The translations under genes and the position numbers were made by a program. The notes below the pieces were generated by a model. It was not told where the DNA came from, did no database searches, and saw nothing but the letters and a program-made list of their open reading frames with translations. From Acinetobacter calcoaceticus DSM 30006 = CIP 81.8 (GTDB taxonomy: Bacteria; Pseudomonadota; Gammaproteobacteria; Pseudomonadales; Moraxellaceae), in the NCBI RefSeq assembly GCF_000368965.1, contig NZ_KB849780.1, positions 930,145 through 994,144 on the forward strand: a DNA stretch of 64,000 nt. Reading direction: 5' to 3'. Below, piece by piece: positions 15,286-25,127 of the stretch (positions are counted from its first letter, which is position 1; each line of letters begins with the position of its first letter).

Positions 15286-15334
15286 TTAATCTCTCAATAA
15301 TGAATTCATATTTCCCTTAATTTTTTAAGATATC

Positions 15335-16270
15335 CTATAAATTATTCATAATCTGCAATAGTTGCGCCTTACACCATACTATTTGGTGTTCATGGGACTT
15401 TTGCTGATCCCAATATAAATTCATTTGGTATCCAGCTATATCAATGGGGAGTGGATGCACCTTAATTTGAGGATAATTATCTTTAAAATAAGCAATTTGG
15501 CATTGAGGAATCGTGAGTAAATGGTCCGTTTGTGTAATTAATCGGATTGCAGTTTCATATTGTTGGCAGCGGAAACTAATTGTTCTTTTGATCCCTTGTT
15601 TAGATAAGAAAAAATCTTCGAAGACACGACCTGTGGGACGAGAGGACACAGTAATGTGCTTGGCATCTAAATAAATTCCTTTGGTGAGATCAGTAGAGGA
15701 TAATAAAGGATGCTGCTTGCGACTTATTACCACAAACTGATCTTTAGTACAGCATTCATAACCAATGCTCTCTTCAACAGAATGTTGAACATCAATCGCA
15801 AAATCGATTTTACCCGTAGAAAGCTCATGTCTTAAGTTTTTACGATCAATGCGTACGCTATTTAACTGCAAATTAGGATTAAATTGAGTTAAGTGTTGAA
15901 TAATAGAGGGTAAAAAAATCCCTTCATATTCATCATTCATAGCGATGGTGAGATGCTTTAAATCTCGTGCTGGCACAAAGTCATAAGTGCTTTGAATTGC
16001 TTGATGCATCAGTTGCAATGATTGTTCAATTTTAGGCCATAAACGTTTGGCTAAAGGTGATGGAACAACACCATGCCCATCTCGAATAAAGAGTGGGTCA
16101 TTAAAATGATCGCGTAAACGAGCCAACGCATGGCTAACAGCAGGTTGACTTAAAAAAAGTTGTTCACTCGCACGTGTTAGATTTTTTTCTTTATAAATTG
16201 TGACAAACACCCGAAATAGATTGAGATCAATACGAGCGAGAGAGGCGACATTATTATTCATTTCATTCAT
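15335..16270 (-). CDS. LysR family regulator of the lipid catabolism operon
   Basis: This 311-residue LysR protein has its helix-turn-helix at about residues 16-76 (NLTRASEQLFLSQPAVSHAL) and belongs to the NodD/SyrM/NahR-like branch, whose members often activate aromatic or acyl catabolic operons. The C-terminal effector domain spans about 105-305. It is divergent from the acyl-CoA dehydrogenase gene at 16346 with 75 bases between, so it most likely controls the ten-gene operon that follows. Start MNEMNNN at 16270; a second ATG lies three codons in. Confidence 0.88.
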   Translation of the reverse strand: MNEMNNNVASLARIDLNLFRVFVTIYKEKNLTRASEQLFLSQPAVSHALARLRDHFNDPLFIRDGHGVVPSPLAKRLWPKIEQSLQLMHQAIQSTYDFVPARDLKHLTIAMNDEYEGIFLPSIIQHLTQFNPNLQLNSVRIDRKNLRHELSTGKIDFAIDVQHSVEESIGYECCTKDQFVVISRKQHPLLSSTDLTKGIYLDAKHITVSSRPTGRVFEDFFLSKQGIKRTISFRCQQYETAIRLITQTDHLLTIPQCQIAYFKDNYPQIKVHPLPIDIAGYQMNLYWDQQKSHEHQIVWCKAQLLQIMNNL

Positions 16271-16345
16271 GGTTTGTTATTCAAACAATTCATTTTATTC
16301 ATTGTAGCAAGTTAGGTATGGTCAGGAAATAGCACAACAAATAGA

Positions 16346-17608
16346 GTGATTAAAACCGTGAATTTTGAACTTAGCGCTCGTGGTAAACAATATTTAGAAA
16401 AAGTTAAGCAATTCATGGCAACTGAAATTGAGCCTATTGAAGATGAGTTTTGGGCTGAGGTTCGACGGACTTGCGACCATGAGGATTGGACTACATGGAA
16501 ATGGCCGACTGCTTTGGAAACATTAAAAAATAAGGCAAAGGAAGCTGGTTTGTGGAATATGTTCTTACCTGATGACACATTAGGCGCGGGTTTGAATATT
16601 CAAGAATATGCTCATATCGCAGAACAAACAGGTCGTAGTTTTTTAGCTCCTACCGTTTTTAACTGTAATGCTCCTGATACTGGCAACATGGAAGTTTTAT
16701 GGCGTTATGGGAATGAAGAGCAGAAAAAACAATGGTTAGCACCATTATTAAAAGGCGAAATTCGTTCAGTTTTTTGTATGACCGAGCCTGAAGTTGCATC
16801 AAGTGATGCTACCAATATGCAAACTACAGCAGTTATTGAGGGTGATGAAATCGTTCTCAATGGTCGAAAATGGTGGTCATCAGGTTTAGGTGATCCGAAC
16901 GCTAAAATATTGATTGTGATGGCACGTACACCCGATGAAAATAAAGGTCAACACCAACAGCATTCGATGGTTTTAGTACCTATCGATACGGCTGGAATCA
17001 AGATTGAAAGAATGCTTCCAGTTTTTAATGAAACTGAGGCACCTCATGGTCACGGTGAAATTAGTTTTAATAATGTACGTGTACCCGTGAGTAATTTCAT
17101 TAGCGAAGCTGGACAAGGTTTTGCAATTGCACAAGGGCGTTTAGGGCCAGGGCGAATACACCATTGTATGCGCTGTGTGGGAGCATCGGAACGTGCCCTA
17201 GAGTTGGCAATTGATCGTGGCATGAGCCGTACGGCTTTTGGTCAACCAATTTTAGAATTAGGCGGCAATAAAGAGCGTATTGCAGATGCCCGAATTGCGA
17301 TTGATCAAGCTCGATTATTGACTTTGTATGCAGCTTGGAAAATGGATACTGTGGGAAATGTTGCGGCTATGACTGAAATTTCAGCCATTAAAGTAGTTGC
17401 CCCTAATGTAATGCAACAAGTCATGGACATGGCAATTCAAATTCACGGTGGTATGGGAATATCAAATGATACGCCATTGGTTCGTTTTTTTGCTCTTGCG
17501 CGAACTTTACGTTTAGCGGATGGTCCAGATGAAGTTCATAAACGCGTCATTAGTAAAATAGAGTTAAAAAAGCGGGGATATAGCCACCATCGAGCAGAGG
17601 GGAAGTAA
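16346..17608 (+). CDS. Acyl-CoA dehydrogenase (ACAD10/11-like)
   Basis: The 420-residue flavoprotein has the three acyl-CoA dehydrogenase domains. The FAD/substrate signature MTEPEVASSDATNM lies near residues 148-161, IQIHGGMGISNDTPL near 367-381, and the C-terminal DGPDEVHKRVI is typical of the ACAD10/ACAD11 branch. It starts with GTG at 16346; another GTG four codons in is possible, and no strong ribosome site marks either. The next gene, an APH-like kinase, begins 2 bases after the stop. In eukaryotic ACAD10/11 these two domains are fused and process 4-hydroxy fatty acids by phosphorylation, which offers a hint for this pair. Confidence 0.9.
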   Translation: MIKTVNFELSARGKQYLEKVKQFMATEIEPIEDEFWAEVRRTCDHEDWTTWKWPTALETLKNKAKEAGLWNMFLPDDTLGAGLNIQEYAHIAEQTGRSFLAPTVFNCNAPDTGNMEVLWRYGNEEQKKQWLAPLLKGEIRSVFCMTEPEVASSDATNMQTTAVIEGDEIVLNGRKWWSSGLGDPNAKILIVMARTPDENKGQHQQHSMVLVPIDTAGIKIERMLPVFNETEAPHGHGEISFNNVRVPVSNFISEAGQGFAIAQGRLGPGRIHHCMRCVGASERALELAIDRGMSRTAFGQPILELGGNKERIADARIAIDQARLLTLYAAWKMDTVGNVAAMTEISAIKVVAPNVMQQVMDMAIQIHGGMGISNDTPLVRFFALARTLRLADGPDEVHKRVISKIELKKRGYSHHRAEGK

Positions 17609-17610
17609 CC

Positions 17611-18672
17611 ATGTCTGTGATTGATGTTGGTGGTCAGGTACGTCAGGGTGAAGAACTCAACATAACTGCTATACAAGACTGGCTGTTTCAACAAGGTATT
17701 TGTTTAAAAGGTACACCAAAAATAACTCAATATTCGGGTGGGGCCTCTAATTGGACTTATCGGATTGAATGCGATAATCACGATTTGATTTTACGTCGCC
17801 CACCATCAGGCACAAAAGCAAAATCTGCTCATGATATGGTGCGGGAATATCGGGTGCAAAAAGCACTTAAGCCACTTTATCCTATGGTTCCCGAAATGGT
17901 GGCATTGTGTACAGATCACACCGTCATTGGTTGTGATTTTTATGTGATGGAACGTATCGAAGGCATAATTCTTCGCGCTGATCTGCCCCAAGATCTAAGT
18001 TTAAGTAGAGATCAGCTCAAAGTTCTCTGTACAAATATGCTGGATTCTCTAATTGCCTTACATCAACTCCCTTATCAAGGTACTGATTTAGAAATGCTAG
18101 GTAAAGGCGAGGGTTATTGTCGTCGCCAAGTTGAAGGATGGGATAAGCGTTATGAAAAAGCATTAACACCCGATGTACCAAATTTTAGTGCCATAAGACA
18201 ATGGCTCCATGCGCATATCCCGCAAGACAGTAAAACGTGTGTCATTCATAACGATTGGCGTTTTGATAACCTTATTTTAGATCGACAACAACCTACTTCT
18301 ATTATTGGGGTTTTGGATTGGGAAATGACGACTCTGGGCGATCCACTTATGGATTTAGGGTGTGCTTTGGCTTATTGGGTACAAGATGACGATAACGCAA
18401 CATTGAAATCTATGCGTCGTCAGCCAACCTATTTACAAGGTATGTTTTTACGTCAGGAAGTCGTGGACTATTATTTGCAAAAAACAGGTTTACAAACCAA
18501 CAATTGGACGTTTTACGAGGTATTTGGCTTATTTCGTTTAGCCGCTATTCTTCAGCAGATTTACTATCGTTATTACCATAAAGAAACTCAAAATCCTGAA
18601 TTTAAAAATTTTGGGATTTTTGTCGAAAATTTATATGAGCGTTGTTTACAACTGACTTTACAAAACCCATGA
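17611..18672 (+). CDS. APH-fold phosphotransferase (ACAD10/11 kinase-domain-like)
   Basis: The 353-residue protein is an aminoglycoside-phosphotransferase-fold kinase. It has the catalytic loop CVIHNDWRFDNLILD (about residues 209-223) and the metal-binding VLDWEMTTLGDPLMDLG (about 233-249). Family members next to acyl-CoA dehydrogenases correspond to the N-terminal kinase domain of ACAD10/11, so a hydroxyacyl-CoA is a more likely substrate than an antibiotic. It is translationally close to the upstream dehydrogenase. Resistance to aminoglycosides should not be inferred. Confidence 0.85.
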   Translation: MSVIDVGGQVRQGEELNITAIQDWLFQQGICLKGTPKITQYSGGASNWTYRIECDNHDLILRRPPSGTKAKSAHDMVREYRVQKALKPLYPMVPEMVALCTDHTVIGCDFYVMERIEGIILRADLPQDLSLSRDQLKVLCTNMLDSLIALHQLPYQGTDLEMLGKGEGYCRRQVEGWDKRYEKALTPDVPNFSAIRQWLHAHIPQDSKTCVIHNDWRFDNLILDRQQPTSIIGVLDWEMTTLGDPLMDLGCALAYWVQDDDNATLKSMRRQPTYLQGMFLRQEVVDYYLQKTGLQTNNWTFYEVFGLFRLAAILQQIYYRYYHKETQNPEFKNFGIFVENLYERCLQLTLQNP

Positions 18673-18687
18673 ACATAAGGAAATGAT

Positions 18688-19452
18688 ATGGCTACAAATT
18701 TATTCGATTTGACTGGAAAAATAGCCTTAGTTACAGGTGCAAGTCGTGGTATTGGTGAGGAAATTGCCAAACTTTTAGCTGAACAAGGCGCACATGTGAT
18801 TGTATCTAGTCGCAAGGTTGAAGATTGCCAACGCGTTGCTAATGAAATTATTGCAGCAAATGGTAAAGCGGAAGCAGTTGCTTGTCATGTGGGTAAACTA
18901 GAAGATATTGCAGAAATTTTTGAATATATTCGTAAAGAACATGGTCGTTTAGATATTTTAGTCAACAATGCAGCTGCCAATCCTTATTTTGGGCATATTT
19001 TGGATACGGATATTGCGGCCTATAACAAAACGGTTGAAGTCAACATTCGTGGATATTTCTTTATGTCTGTCGAGGCGGGCAAATTAATGAAAGAACAGGG
19101 CGGCGGTGCAATTGTGAATACCGCATCTGTGAATGCCCTACAACCCGGAGACCAACAAGGTATTTATTCTATTACCAAAGCTGCGGTGGTGAATATGACC
19201 AAAGCATTTGCAAAAGAATGCGGACCATTAGGCATTCGAGTGAATGCTTTATTGCCGGGTCTTACCAAGACCAAATTTGCATCGGCACTATTTGAAAATG
19301 AAGATATTTATACAAGCTGGATGAGTTCAATTCCATTACGCCGTCACGCAGAACCACGTGAAATGGCGGGCACCGTACTGTATCTTGTGTCCGATGCTGC
19401 AAGTTACACCAATGGTGAATGTATTGTGGTTGATGGCGGTTTAACTATTTAG
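18688..19452 (+). CDS. SDR family oxidoreductase 1
   Basis: This 254-residue classical short-chain dehydrogenase has the cofactor motif TGASRGIGEEIA (about residues 16-27), NNAA (about 93-96), a catalytic Ser in the NTASVNA strand and YSITKAAV (about 156-163) with the Tyr-Lys pair. The Ser-Arg after the glycine motif suggests NADP preference. It is probably a 3-hydroxyacyl-CoA or alcohol dehydrogenase step. AAGGAAATGAT precedes the ATG; the next gene follows 12 bases after the stop. Confidence 0.88.
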   Translation: MATNLFDLTGKIALVTGASRGIGEEIAKLLAEQGAHVIVSSRKVEDCQRVANEIIAANGKAEAVACHVGKLEDIAEIFEYIRKEHGRLDILVNNAAANPYFGHILDTDIAAYNKTVEVNIRGYFFMSVEAGKLMKEQGGGAIVNTASVNALQPGDQQGIYSITKAAVVNMTKAFAKECGPLGIRVNALLPGLTKTKFASALFENEDIYTSWMSSIPLRRHAEPREMAGTVLYLVSDAASYTNGECIVVDGGLTI

Positions 19453-19464
19453 GGAGGAATAGCA

Positions 19465-20220
19465 ATGTACGAACATTATTCAGGTCAAGTGGTCTTAATC
19501 ACAGGTGCGGCGAGTGGATTTGGTGCATTGCTGGCAGAGCAACTGGCAAAGTATGGTGCAAAATTAGTGTTGGGTGACTTGAATATTGAAGGGTTAAATA
19601 CTGTAGTTGAACCGCTACGCCAAGCAGGAGTGGAGGTGGTTGCGCAAGTGTGTGATGTCAGCTGTGAAGCAGATGTACAGGCTTTGGTGCAAAGTGCAGT
19701 TACTCAGTTTGGTAGAATCGATGTCGGGATCAATAATGCAGGTATGAGTCCGCCTATGAAAAGCTTTATTGATACCGATGAAGCAGATCTGGATTTGAGT
19801 TTTGCCGTCAATGCCAAAGGTGTGTTCTTTGGAATGAAGCATCAAATTCGTCAGATGTTGCAACAAGGTGGTGGCATTATTCTGAACGTTGCTTCTGTTG
19901 CAGGTTTAGGCGCGGCTCCCAAATTGGCTGCCTATGCTGCGGCAAAGCATGCTGTGGTGGGATTAACAAAAACAGCAGCGATTGAATATGCAAATAAAGG
20001 CATTCGAGTTAATGCAATTTGTCCATTTTATACAACCACCCCAATGGTGGTCGACAGTGAACTCAAAGAGAAACAAGACTTTTTAGCGCAGGCCTCGCCA
20101 ATGAAGCGTCTTGGCCATCCAAGCGAAGTGGTGGCAATGATGCTGATGATGTGTGCCAAAGAAAACTCATATCTCACAGGTCAAGCCATTGCAATTGATG
20201 GCGGCGTGACAGCTTATTAA
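19465..20220 (+). CDS. SDR family oxidoreductase 2
   Basis: The 251-residue protein is a classical SDR with TGAASGFGALLAEQLA (about residues 13-28), an acidic residue at the end of strand beta-2 (VLGDL) suggesting NAD use, NNAG (about 91-94) and YAAAKHAVVGL (about 155-165). GGGAGGAATAGCA is a strong ribosome site. It differs clearly from the previous SDR, so the operon carries at least two distinct alcohol or hydroxyacyl dehydrogenase activities. The substrate is unknown. Confidence 0.88.
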   Translation: MYEHYSGQVVLITGAASGFGALLAEQLAKYGAKLVLGDLNIEGLNTVVEPLRQAGVEVVAQVCDVSCEADVQALVQSAVTQFGRIDVGINNAGMSPPMKSFIDTDEADLDLSFAVNAKGVFFGMKHQIRQMLQQGGGIILNVASVAGLGAAPKLAAYAAAKHAVVGLTKTAAIEYANKGIRVNAICPFYTTTPMVVDSELKEKQDFLAQASPMKRLGHPSEVVAMMLMMCAKENSYLTGQAIAIDGGVTAY

Positions 20221-20264
20221 AACCTTTATTAAATACATCTTATTCATTTATTTAGGAAAAAATC

Positions 20265-21176
20265 ATGACAATTAATTTAAACAATCGAGTGGCTATTGTT
20301 ACAGGTGCTGGCGCTGGTCTAGGGCGGGAACATGCGCTGTTACTGGCTCGTTTGGGTGCAAAAGTGGTCGTGAATGATCTGGGTAGTGATGTAAACGGAA
20401 AGGGCGGCTCAACCATGGCGGCCCAAAAAGTCGTGGATGAAATTATTGCAGCGGGTGGCGAGGCGATGGCAAATGGCGCTTCAGTCACTGATATTGAACA
20501 AGTTCAACAGATGGTAGATGAAACAATTGCCCGCTGGGGTCGTGTGGATATTTTAGTTAATAACGCAGGAATTCTCCGAGATAAAACCTTTAGTAAAATG
20601 TCATTAGAAGATTTCCGTACAGTAATTGATGTGCATCTCATGGGGGCCGTAAATTGCACTAAAGCTGTATGGGATATCATGCGTGAGCAAAAATATGGTC
20701 GTATTGTCATGACCACTTCATCCTCAGGTTTGTACGGCAATTTTGGGCAGTCAAACTATAGTGCTGCAAAAATGGCCTTGGTTGGGTTAATGCAGACGCT
20801 TGCTTTAGAAGGTGAAAAATCTAATGTTCGGGTGAACTGTCTAGCACCAACAGCAGCAACTCGTATGCTTGAGGGATTGTTACCCGAAGAAGCACTCAAA
20901 GCCCTTGCACCAAGTGCTGTCAGTCCTGCAATTGCGACTTTGGTTAGCGAAGATGCACCTACCCGTATGATTCTTTGCGCTGGCGCAGGTAGTTTTGAGG
21001 TAGCACACATCACCCTCACACAAGGGATTTATTTAGGTACAGATGAACAAGTTCCACATGTTTTAGCACAACGTTTAGCTGATGTTTCGGACCGAACAGA
21101 TGAGTTTGTGCCTGTCAGAGGAGGCGCTCAGGGTGAGCTTGAGCTGAAAAAGGCTTCATTAATGGCAGGAGAATAA
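20265..21176 (+). CDS. SDR family (3R)-hydroxyacyl-CoA dehydrogenase-like
   Basis: The 303-residue protein resembles the dehydrogenase domain of peroxisomal multifunctional enzyme type 2 (HSD17B4): VTGAGAGLGREHALLLA (about residues 11-27), VVNDLG, the long insert with GGSTMAAQ, NNAGILRDKTF (about 98-108) and YSAAKMALVGL (about 165-175). Such enzymes oxidise (3R)-hydroxyacyl-CoA. The next gene, 2 bases after the stop, is a MaoC hydratase. In the eukaryotic enzyme the two activities are fused, which supports an (R)-specific beta-oxidation route here. Confidence 0.9.
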   Translation: MTINLNNRVAIVTGAGAGLGREHALLLARLGAKVVVNDLGSDVNGKGGSTMAAQKVVDEIIAAGGEAMANGASVTDIEQVQQMVDETIARWGRVDILVNNAGILRDKTFSKMSLEDFRTVIDVHLMGAVNCTKAVWDIMREQKYGRIVMTTSSSGLYGNFGQSNYSAAKMALVGLMQTLALEGEKSNVRVNCLAPTAATRMLEGLLPEEALKALAPSAVSPAIATLVSEDAPTRMILCAGAGSFEVAHITLTQGIYLGTDEQVPHVLAQRLADVSDRTDEFVPVRGGAQGELELKKASLMAGE

Positions 21177-21178
21177 TT

Positions 21179-21640
21179 TTGACAAAAAATACATTAAGCA
21201 TCGAGCAACTCTTTGAGTTACAAGGCAAGGCACTCGGTAGCTCAGACTGGATTGCAATAGAGCAAACCATGATCAATACCTTTGCTGATGTAACACTGGA
21301 TCGTCAATTTATTCATGTGGATGAAGAAGCTGCTCGTCAAACTCCCTTTGGTGGCACGATTGCACATGGTTTTTTAACGCTATCTTTACTTTCAGCTATG
21401 GCCGCCCAAGTCATTCCGACTGTACAAGGGCAGCAATCTGCCGTGAATTATGGCATCAATAATTTGCGTTTTATCAGCCCTGTACATAGCGGTAAGCGTG
21501 TGCGCGGACATTTTCACTTAAAAAATGTTTCCGAAAAAAATAAGGGAGTTTATCAATTGATCATGGAAGTCACGATTGAAATTGAAAACCAAGCCAAGCC
21601 AGCACTTGTTACAGAGTGGCTTACACTTGTGAACGTATAG
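21179..21640 (+). CDS. MaoC family (R)-specific enoyl-CoA hydratase
   Basis: The 153-residue protein is a hot-dog-fold MaoC dehydratase. The hydratase-2 motif is seen as FADVTLDRQFIHVDEEAA with catalytic Asp41 and His46, then PFGGTIAHGFLTLSL. The start is a TTG at 21179, with AGGAG eight bases before it, directly after the stop of the HSD17B4-like gene. It would hydrate trans-2-enoyl-CoA to the (3R)-hydroxyacyl-CoA used by the upstream dehydrogenase. Confidence 0.9.
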   Translation: MTKNTLSIEQLFELQGKALGSSDWIAIEQTMINTFADVTLDRQFIHVDEEAARQTPFGGTIAHGFLTLSLLSAMAAQVIPTVQGQQSAVNYGINNLRFISPVHSGKRVRGHFHLKNVSEKNKGVYQLIMEVTIEIENQAKPALVTEWLTLVNV

Positions 21641-21649
21641 GAATAAACC

Positions 21650-23473
21650 ATGAGCAATGAATTAATTCTCTCTCGCCGTGATGTCGATTTTTTGCTATTC
21701 GATTGGCTAAAAGTCGAAGAACTTAGTCAACGCAATTCTTTTGCAGGACAGGACCGTTTTGAATATACGTCTGTTTTAAACGTTTACGAGGCTTTGGCAA
21801 CCGATTTATTTGCTCCTCATAATAAAAAAAATGACAGTAACGAACCTGTTTTTGATGGTGAGCGTGTGACTGTCAATCCTGAAGTCGGGGTCGCGCTTAA
21901 GGCCTTTGCTGATGCGGGTTTGATGAGTGCAGCTTTTCCATCAGATTGGAATGGTATGAACTTACCCAATACCATTGAGCGTGCCGGTATGGCATATCTA
22001 CTCGGTGCCAATTCAGGAACAGCAGGCTATGCCTTTTTAACCATTGGTAATGCAAATTTATTAATGGCCCATGGTGAACCTGAAAAAGTGAAACCCTATG
22101 TCAACGCCATGATGGAAGGTAAATGCTTCGGAACGATGTGTTTATCTGAACCACAAGCAGGTTCAAGTCTTGCTGATATCCGTACACGTGCGATTAAAAC
22201 AAAAGATGGTCGTTATCGCTTGTTTGGAAACAAAATGTGGATTTCAGGCGGCGAGCACGATATCTCTGACAATATTGTTCATTTAGTTTTGGCAAAAATT
22301 CCAGATGAAAATGGACAATTACCAGCAGGTGTGCAAGGCATTTCTCTGTTTACCGTACCGCGTAAATTACTCGATGAAAATGGGCAGCCAAGCGAACGCA
22401 ACGATGTAGTATTGGCTGGAATTAACCATAAAATGGGCTATCGGGGAACAGTCAACTGCGTGCTGAATTTTGGGGAAGGTCGTTTCACACCCGAAGGAGA
22501 AGCAGGTGCAATTGGCGAGCTAGTCGGCGAAGCTGGTAAAGGGCTGGCCTATATGTTCCATATGATGAATGAAGCCCGAATTTCGGTTGGACTTGGGGCG
22601 GCAGCATTGGGATATACAGGTTATCTGCATGCTTTAGATTATGCAAAAACCCGAGTACAAGGTCGCTCTCGTAGCGAACGTAATCCGAGTTCTCCACAAA
22701 TCCCGCTCATTCAACATGCAGATGTCCGCCGTATGCTCTTGGCGCAAAAAGCATATGTCTCAGGTGCGTTGGCACTGTGCCTATATGCAGCCCGATTAAC
22801 CGATGATATCCACTCACTTGAAGATGCCGAGCAGCGTAATCAAGCCAATCAATTACTTGATTTATTAACGCCGGTGGTGAAAAGCTGGTCTTCTGAATGG
22901 GGGCTTGTAGCAAATGATTTAGCAATTCAAGTTCATGGTGGCTACGGTTATACCCGTGAATATAACGTTGAACAGTTTTATCGGGACAATCGACTCAATC
23001 CAATCCATGAAGGAACATTTGGTATTCAGGCACTTGATTTATTAGGACGTAAAACTCGTCTTAATCAGGGGCTGTCGATGAAACTATTACATGAAAAAAT
23101 CATGAATACGATTGCACACGCCAAAGCAGAGCCTTCTTTAAAAGATCATGCAGATCACTTAGCTCAAAAGTGGCAACTCATCCAGAATGTAACAGAGAAA
23201 TTACATGCCTTAACCGATGTAGAACTCCAACTGGCAAATGCCGCCAATTATCTGGAAGCCTTTGGGCATCTTGTGGTGGGGTGGTTATGGCTTGATCAAG
23301 CAGTAGTTATTCATAAACTCATGCCAAATTCAACAGACCCTGATTTTCTGCGTGGGAAGCTTGCAGCTTGTGATTATTTCTTTGGTTGGGAAATGCCAAA
23401 AATTATAAGTTGGTTAGCGGTACTTGATCCGGTAGAGACAACTCCACTCACTATGCCAGAAGAATGGTTCTAG
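21650..23473 (+). CDS. Acyl-CoA dehydrogenase, long form with C-terminal extension
   Basis: The 607-residue protein is of the FadE5-like class, longer than the usual 380-400. Visible are the FAD region LSEPQAGSSLADIRT (about residues 159-173), VHGGYGYTREYNVEQFYRD (about 429-447), and the catalytic glutamate in IHEGTFGIQ (about 453-461), followed by a roughly 140-residue helical C-terminal domain. It gives the operon a second first-step dehydrogenase with probably different chain-length or branch specificity. AGGAATAAACC precedes the ATG. Confidence 0.9.
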   Translation: MSNELILSRRDVDFLLFDWLKVEELSQRNSFAGQDRFEYTSVLNVYEALATDLFAPHNKKNDSNEPVFDGERVTVNPEVGVALKAFADAGLMSAAFPSDWNGMNLPNTIERAGMAYLLGANSGTAGYAFLTIGNANLLMAHGEPEKVKPYVNAMMEGKCFGTMCLSEPQAGSSLADIRTRAIKTKDGRYRLFGNKMWISGGEHDISDNIVHLVLAKIPDENGQLPAGVQGISLFTVPRKLLDENGQPSERNDVVLAGINHKMGYRGTVNCVLNFGEGRFTPEGEAGAIGELVGEAGKGLAYMFHMMNEARISVGLGAAALGYTGYLHALDYAKTRVQGRSRSERNPSSPQIPLIQHADVRRMLLAQKAYVSGALALCLYAARLTDDIHSLEDAEQRNQANQLLDLLTPVVKSWSSEWGLVANDLAIQVHGGYGYTREYNVEQFYRDNRLNPIHEGTFGIQALDLLGRKTRLNQGLSMKLLHEKIMNTIAHAKAEPSLKDHADHLAQKWQLIQNVTEKLHALTDVELQLANAANYLEAFGHLVVGWLWLDQAVVIHKLMPNSTDPDFLRGKLAACDYFFGWEMPKIISWLAVLDPVETTPLTMPEEWF

Positions 23474-23685
23474 TAAGAACCATTCCTTAAACGTGCCGTT
23501 GAATAGGCAGGAGAAGGATCTAAGTTTATTGAAGATGCGTTATGTCGCGGTATCAATGGGAGATGTGGAATCAGCCAGTTTATTTGAAGTTGCCTAATAA
23601 GAACCACCATGTAGAAACAAACTTCGGGCGTTCGGTATAAGAGCGCCCTAATAAGTAAAAATAAAAATCTAGGACGGATTAAAAG

Positions 23686-25059
23686 ATGAAAAAGAAAACT
23701 TTAGTCATGGTAATGGCTTCATTTTGTACGAGCCCAATCTATGCAGCAGCATTTGATCGAACAGGACAATCAATTTCTGCATTTCTACAACCTGATAATT
23801 ATTTTGAGGCAAGTTTATCTGTTTCAGACACTTCGTTAGAAGGACAAGAAGCGGGTACAAACCCAACGCGTAATGCTATTTCTGATATTGCAAATTCTGA
23901 TTATCGTCCCAGTGCAGCTTTGAAATTACAGTTAGCCCCGCAGTTTTCATTTGGCTTTCTTTATGATCAGCCATTTACATCCGACTCAGAATATTATGGA
24001 AAGAACAGCTTTGTTGCTACCCCGAACGATACGGTTTTAGTACCAGGCATTAATTCTGCAACACTTGCCCAAAAGACAGGTGGACAAGTCGTAACAGGGA
24101 ACACCAAATCGAATTTTGTTATGCAAAATTTTAGTCTAATTTTTGGTTATCAACCGAATAAAAACTGGAATTTTTATGCAGGTCCTGTTTATCAAACTTT
24201 TAAAAGTAACATCAATTTAAGAGGTCAGGTTTTCAGTTTATATAATGGCTATGACTTTGATGCCAAAGAAGTTGGAGATTGGGGATGGTTGGCAGGATTT
24301 GGTTATCAAATTCCCGAAAAAGCCATTAAAGCATCATTGACCTATCGTTCAGAAATTCTGCATGAAGTGACTGCCAATGAAAATGCGCCCATGGTTGATA
24401 TGTTAAGTACGCAACAAGGTCGTGATTTTCTTGATCAGCATTTGGCGTATATGGTTTCTATTGGACAACTCACTGAATCACGTAAAGAAGTATTCAATCG
24501 TATTGTTGCGGGCTTACCCGAAGCAGGAACGTCAGGTCCAACTAAATTTAGAGCACCAGAGTCAGTGAATTTGGAATTTCAGACCGGATTACGCAAAGGC
24601 ACTTTATTGTTTGGTAACGTGCGTTGGGTTAACTGGAATGATTTTGAGTTTAAACCATATCGTTTTGGCGAAATCTCAGAAGTTGTTGGGGTTTTATCAA
24701 CACCAAGTCGTCCAAATGGTTTTAATCTGGTTCGCTATTATGACGATCAATGGTCTGCCAATCTTGGAATTGGGCAACGTCTAAGTGATAAATGGTCAGG
24801 TTCAGTTTCTGTTGGTTGGGATTCGGGTGCAGGAGAACGTGTGTCCACAGGCGGGCCAGCTAAAGGTTATTACAATGTTGGTCTTGGTGCGCAATATAGT
24901 CCAACTTCAAAATACTTTATTTCAGGTGGAATGAAGTATCTATGGCTCGGTGATGCCAAAGGCCAGCTTGGTGCTCAGGCAGGCAGTGAATATTATGTCG
25001 GTGAATATAAAAATAACTATTCAATTGGTTATGGTTTGAAAATTGGTTATAAATTTTAA
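23686..25059 (+). CDS. FadL/OmpP1-type outer-membrane transporter
   Basis: The 457-residue protein starts with a signal peptide (about residues 1-20, cleavage after IYA) and continues as a beta-barrel sequence with alternating strands, ending in an aromatic residue (KIGYKF) as outer-membrane barrels do. Similarity to FadL lies in the N-terminal hatch region and the repeated glycine-aromatic strands. It would import hydrophobic substrates for the operon. The 212-base gap before it contains a GGGCG/CGCCC hairpin (about 23626-23648) and no gene, so it may have partly separate expression. Confidence 0.85.
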   Translation: MKKKTLVMVMASFCTSPIYAAAFDRTGQSISAFLQPDNYFEASLSVSDTSLEGQEAGTNPTRNAISDIANSDYRPSAALKLQLAPQFSFGFLYDQPFTSDSEYYGKNSFVATPNDTVLVPGINSATLAQKTGGQVVTGNTKSNFVMQNFSLIFGYQPNKNWNFYAGPVYQTFKSNINLRGQVFSLYNGYDFDAKEVGDWGWLAGFGYQIPEKAIKASLTYRSEILHEVTANENAPMVDMLSTQQGRDFLDQHLAYMVSIGQLTESRKEVFNRIVAGLPEAGTSGPTKFRAPESVNLEFQTGLRKGTLLFGNVRWVNWNDFEFKPYRFGEISEVVGVLSTPSRPNGFNLVRYYDDQWSANLGIGQRLSDKWSGSVSVGWDSGAGERVSTGGPAKGYYNVGLGAQYSPTSKYFISGGMKYLWLGDAKGQLGAQAGSEYYVGEYKNNYSIGYGLKIGYKF

Positions 25060-25127
25060 CTTAACAATAATGACATAGATGACACAGAAGAAAATCGAAA
25101 TTCCTCTCTATCATAAAGGACGATAAG

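Noticed and set aside
17611..18672. Aminoglycoside resistance phosphotransferase
   Set aside because: The APH fold is present, but context and sequence match the kinase partner of ACAD10/11-type acyl-CoA dehydrogenases.
23474..23685. Short ORF before the FadL-like gene
   Set aside because: Only about 20 codons from ATG, without ribosome site or recognisable pattern; more likely leftover sequence before a hairpin.
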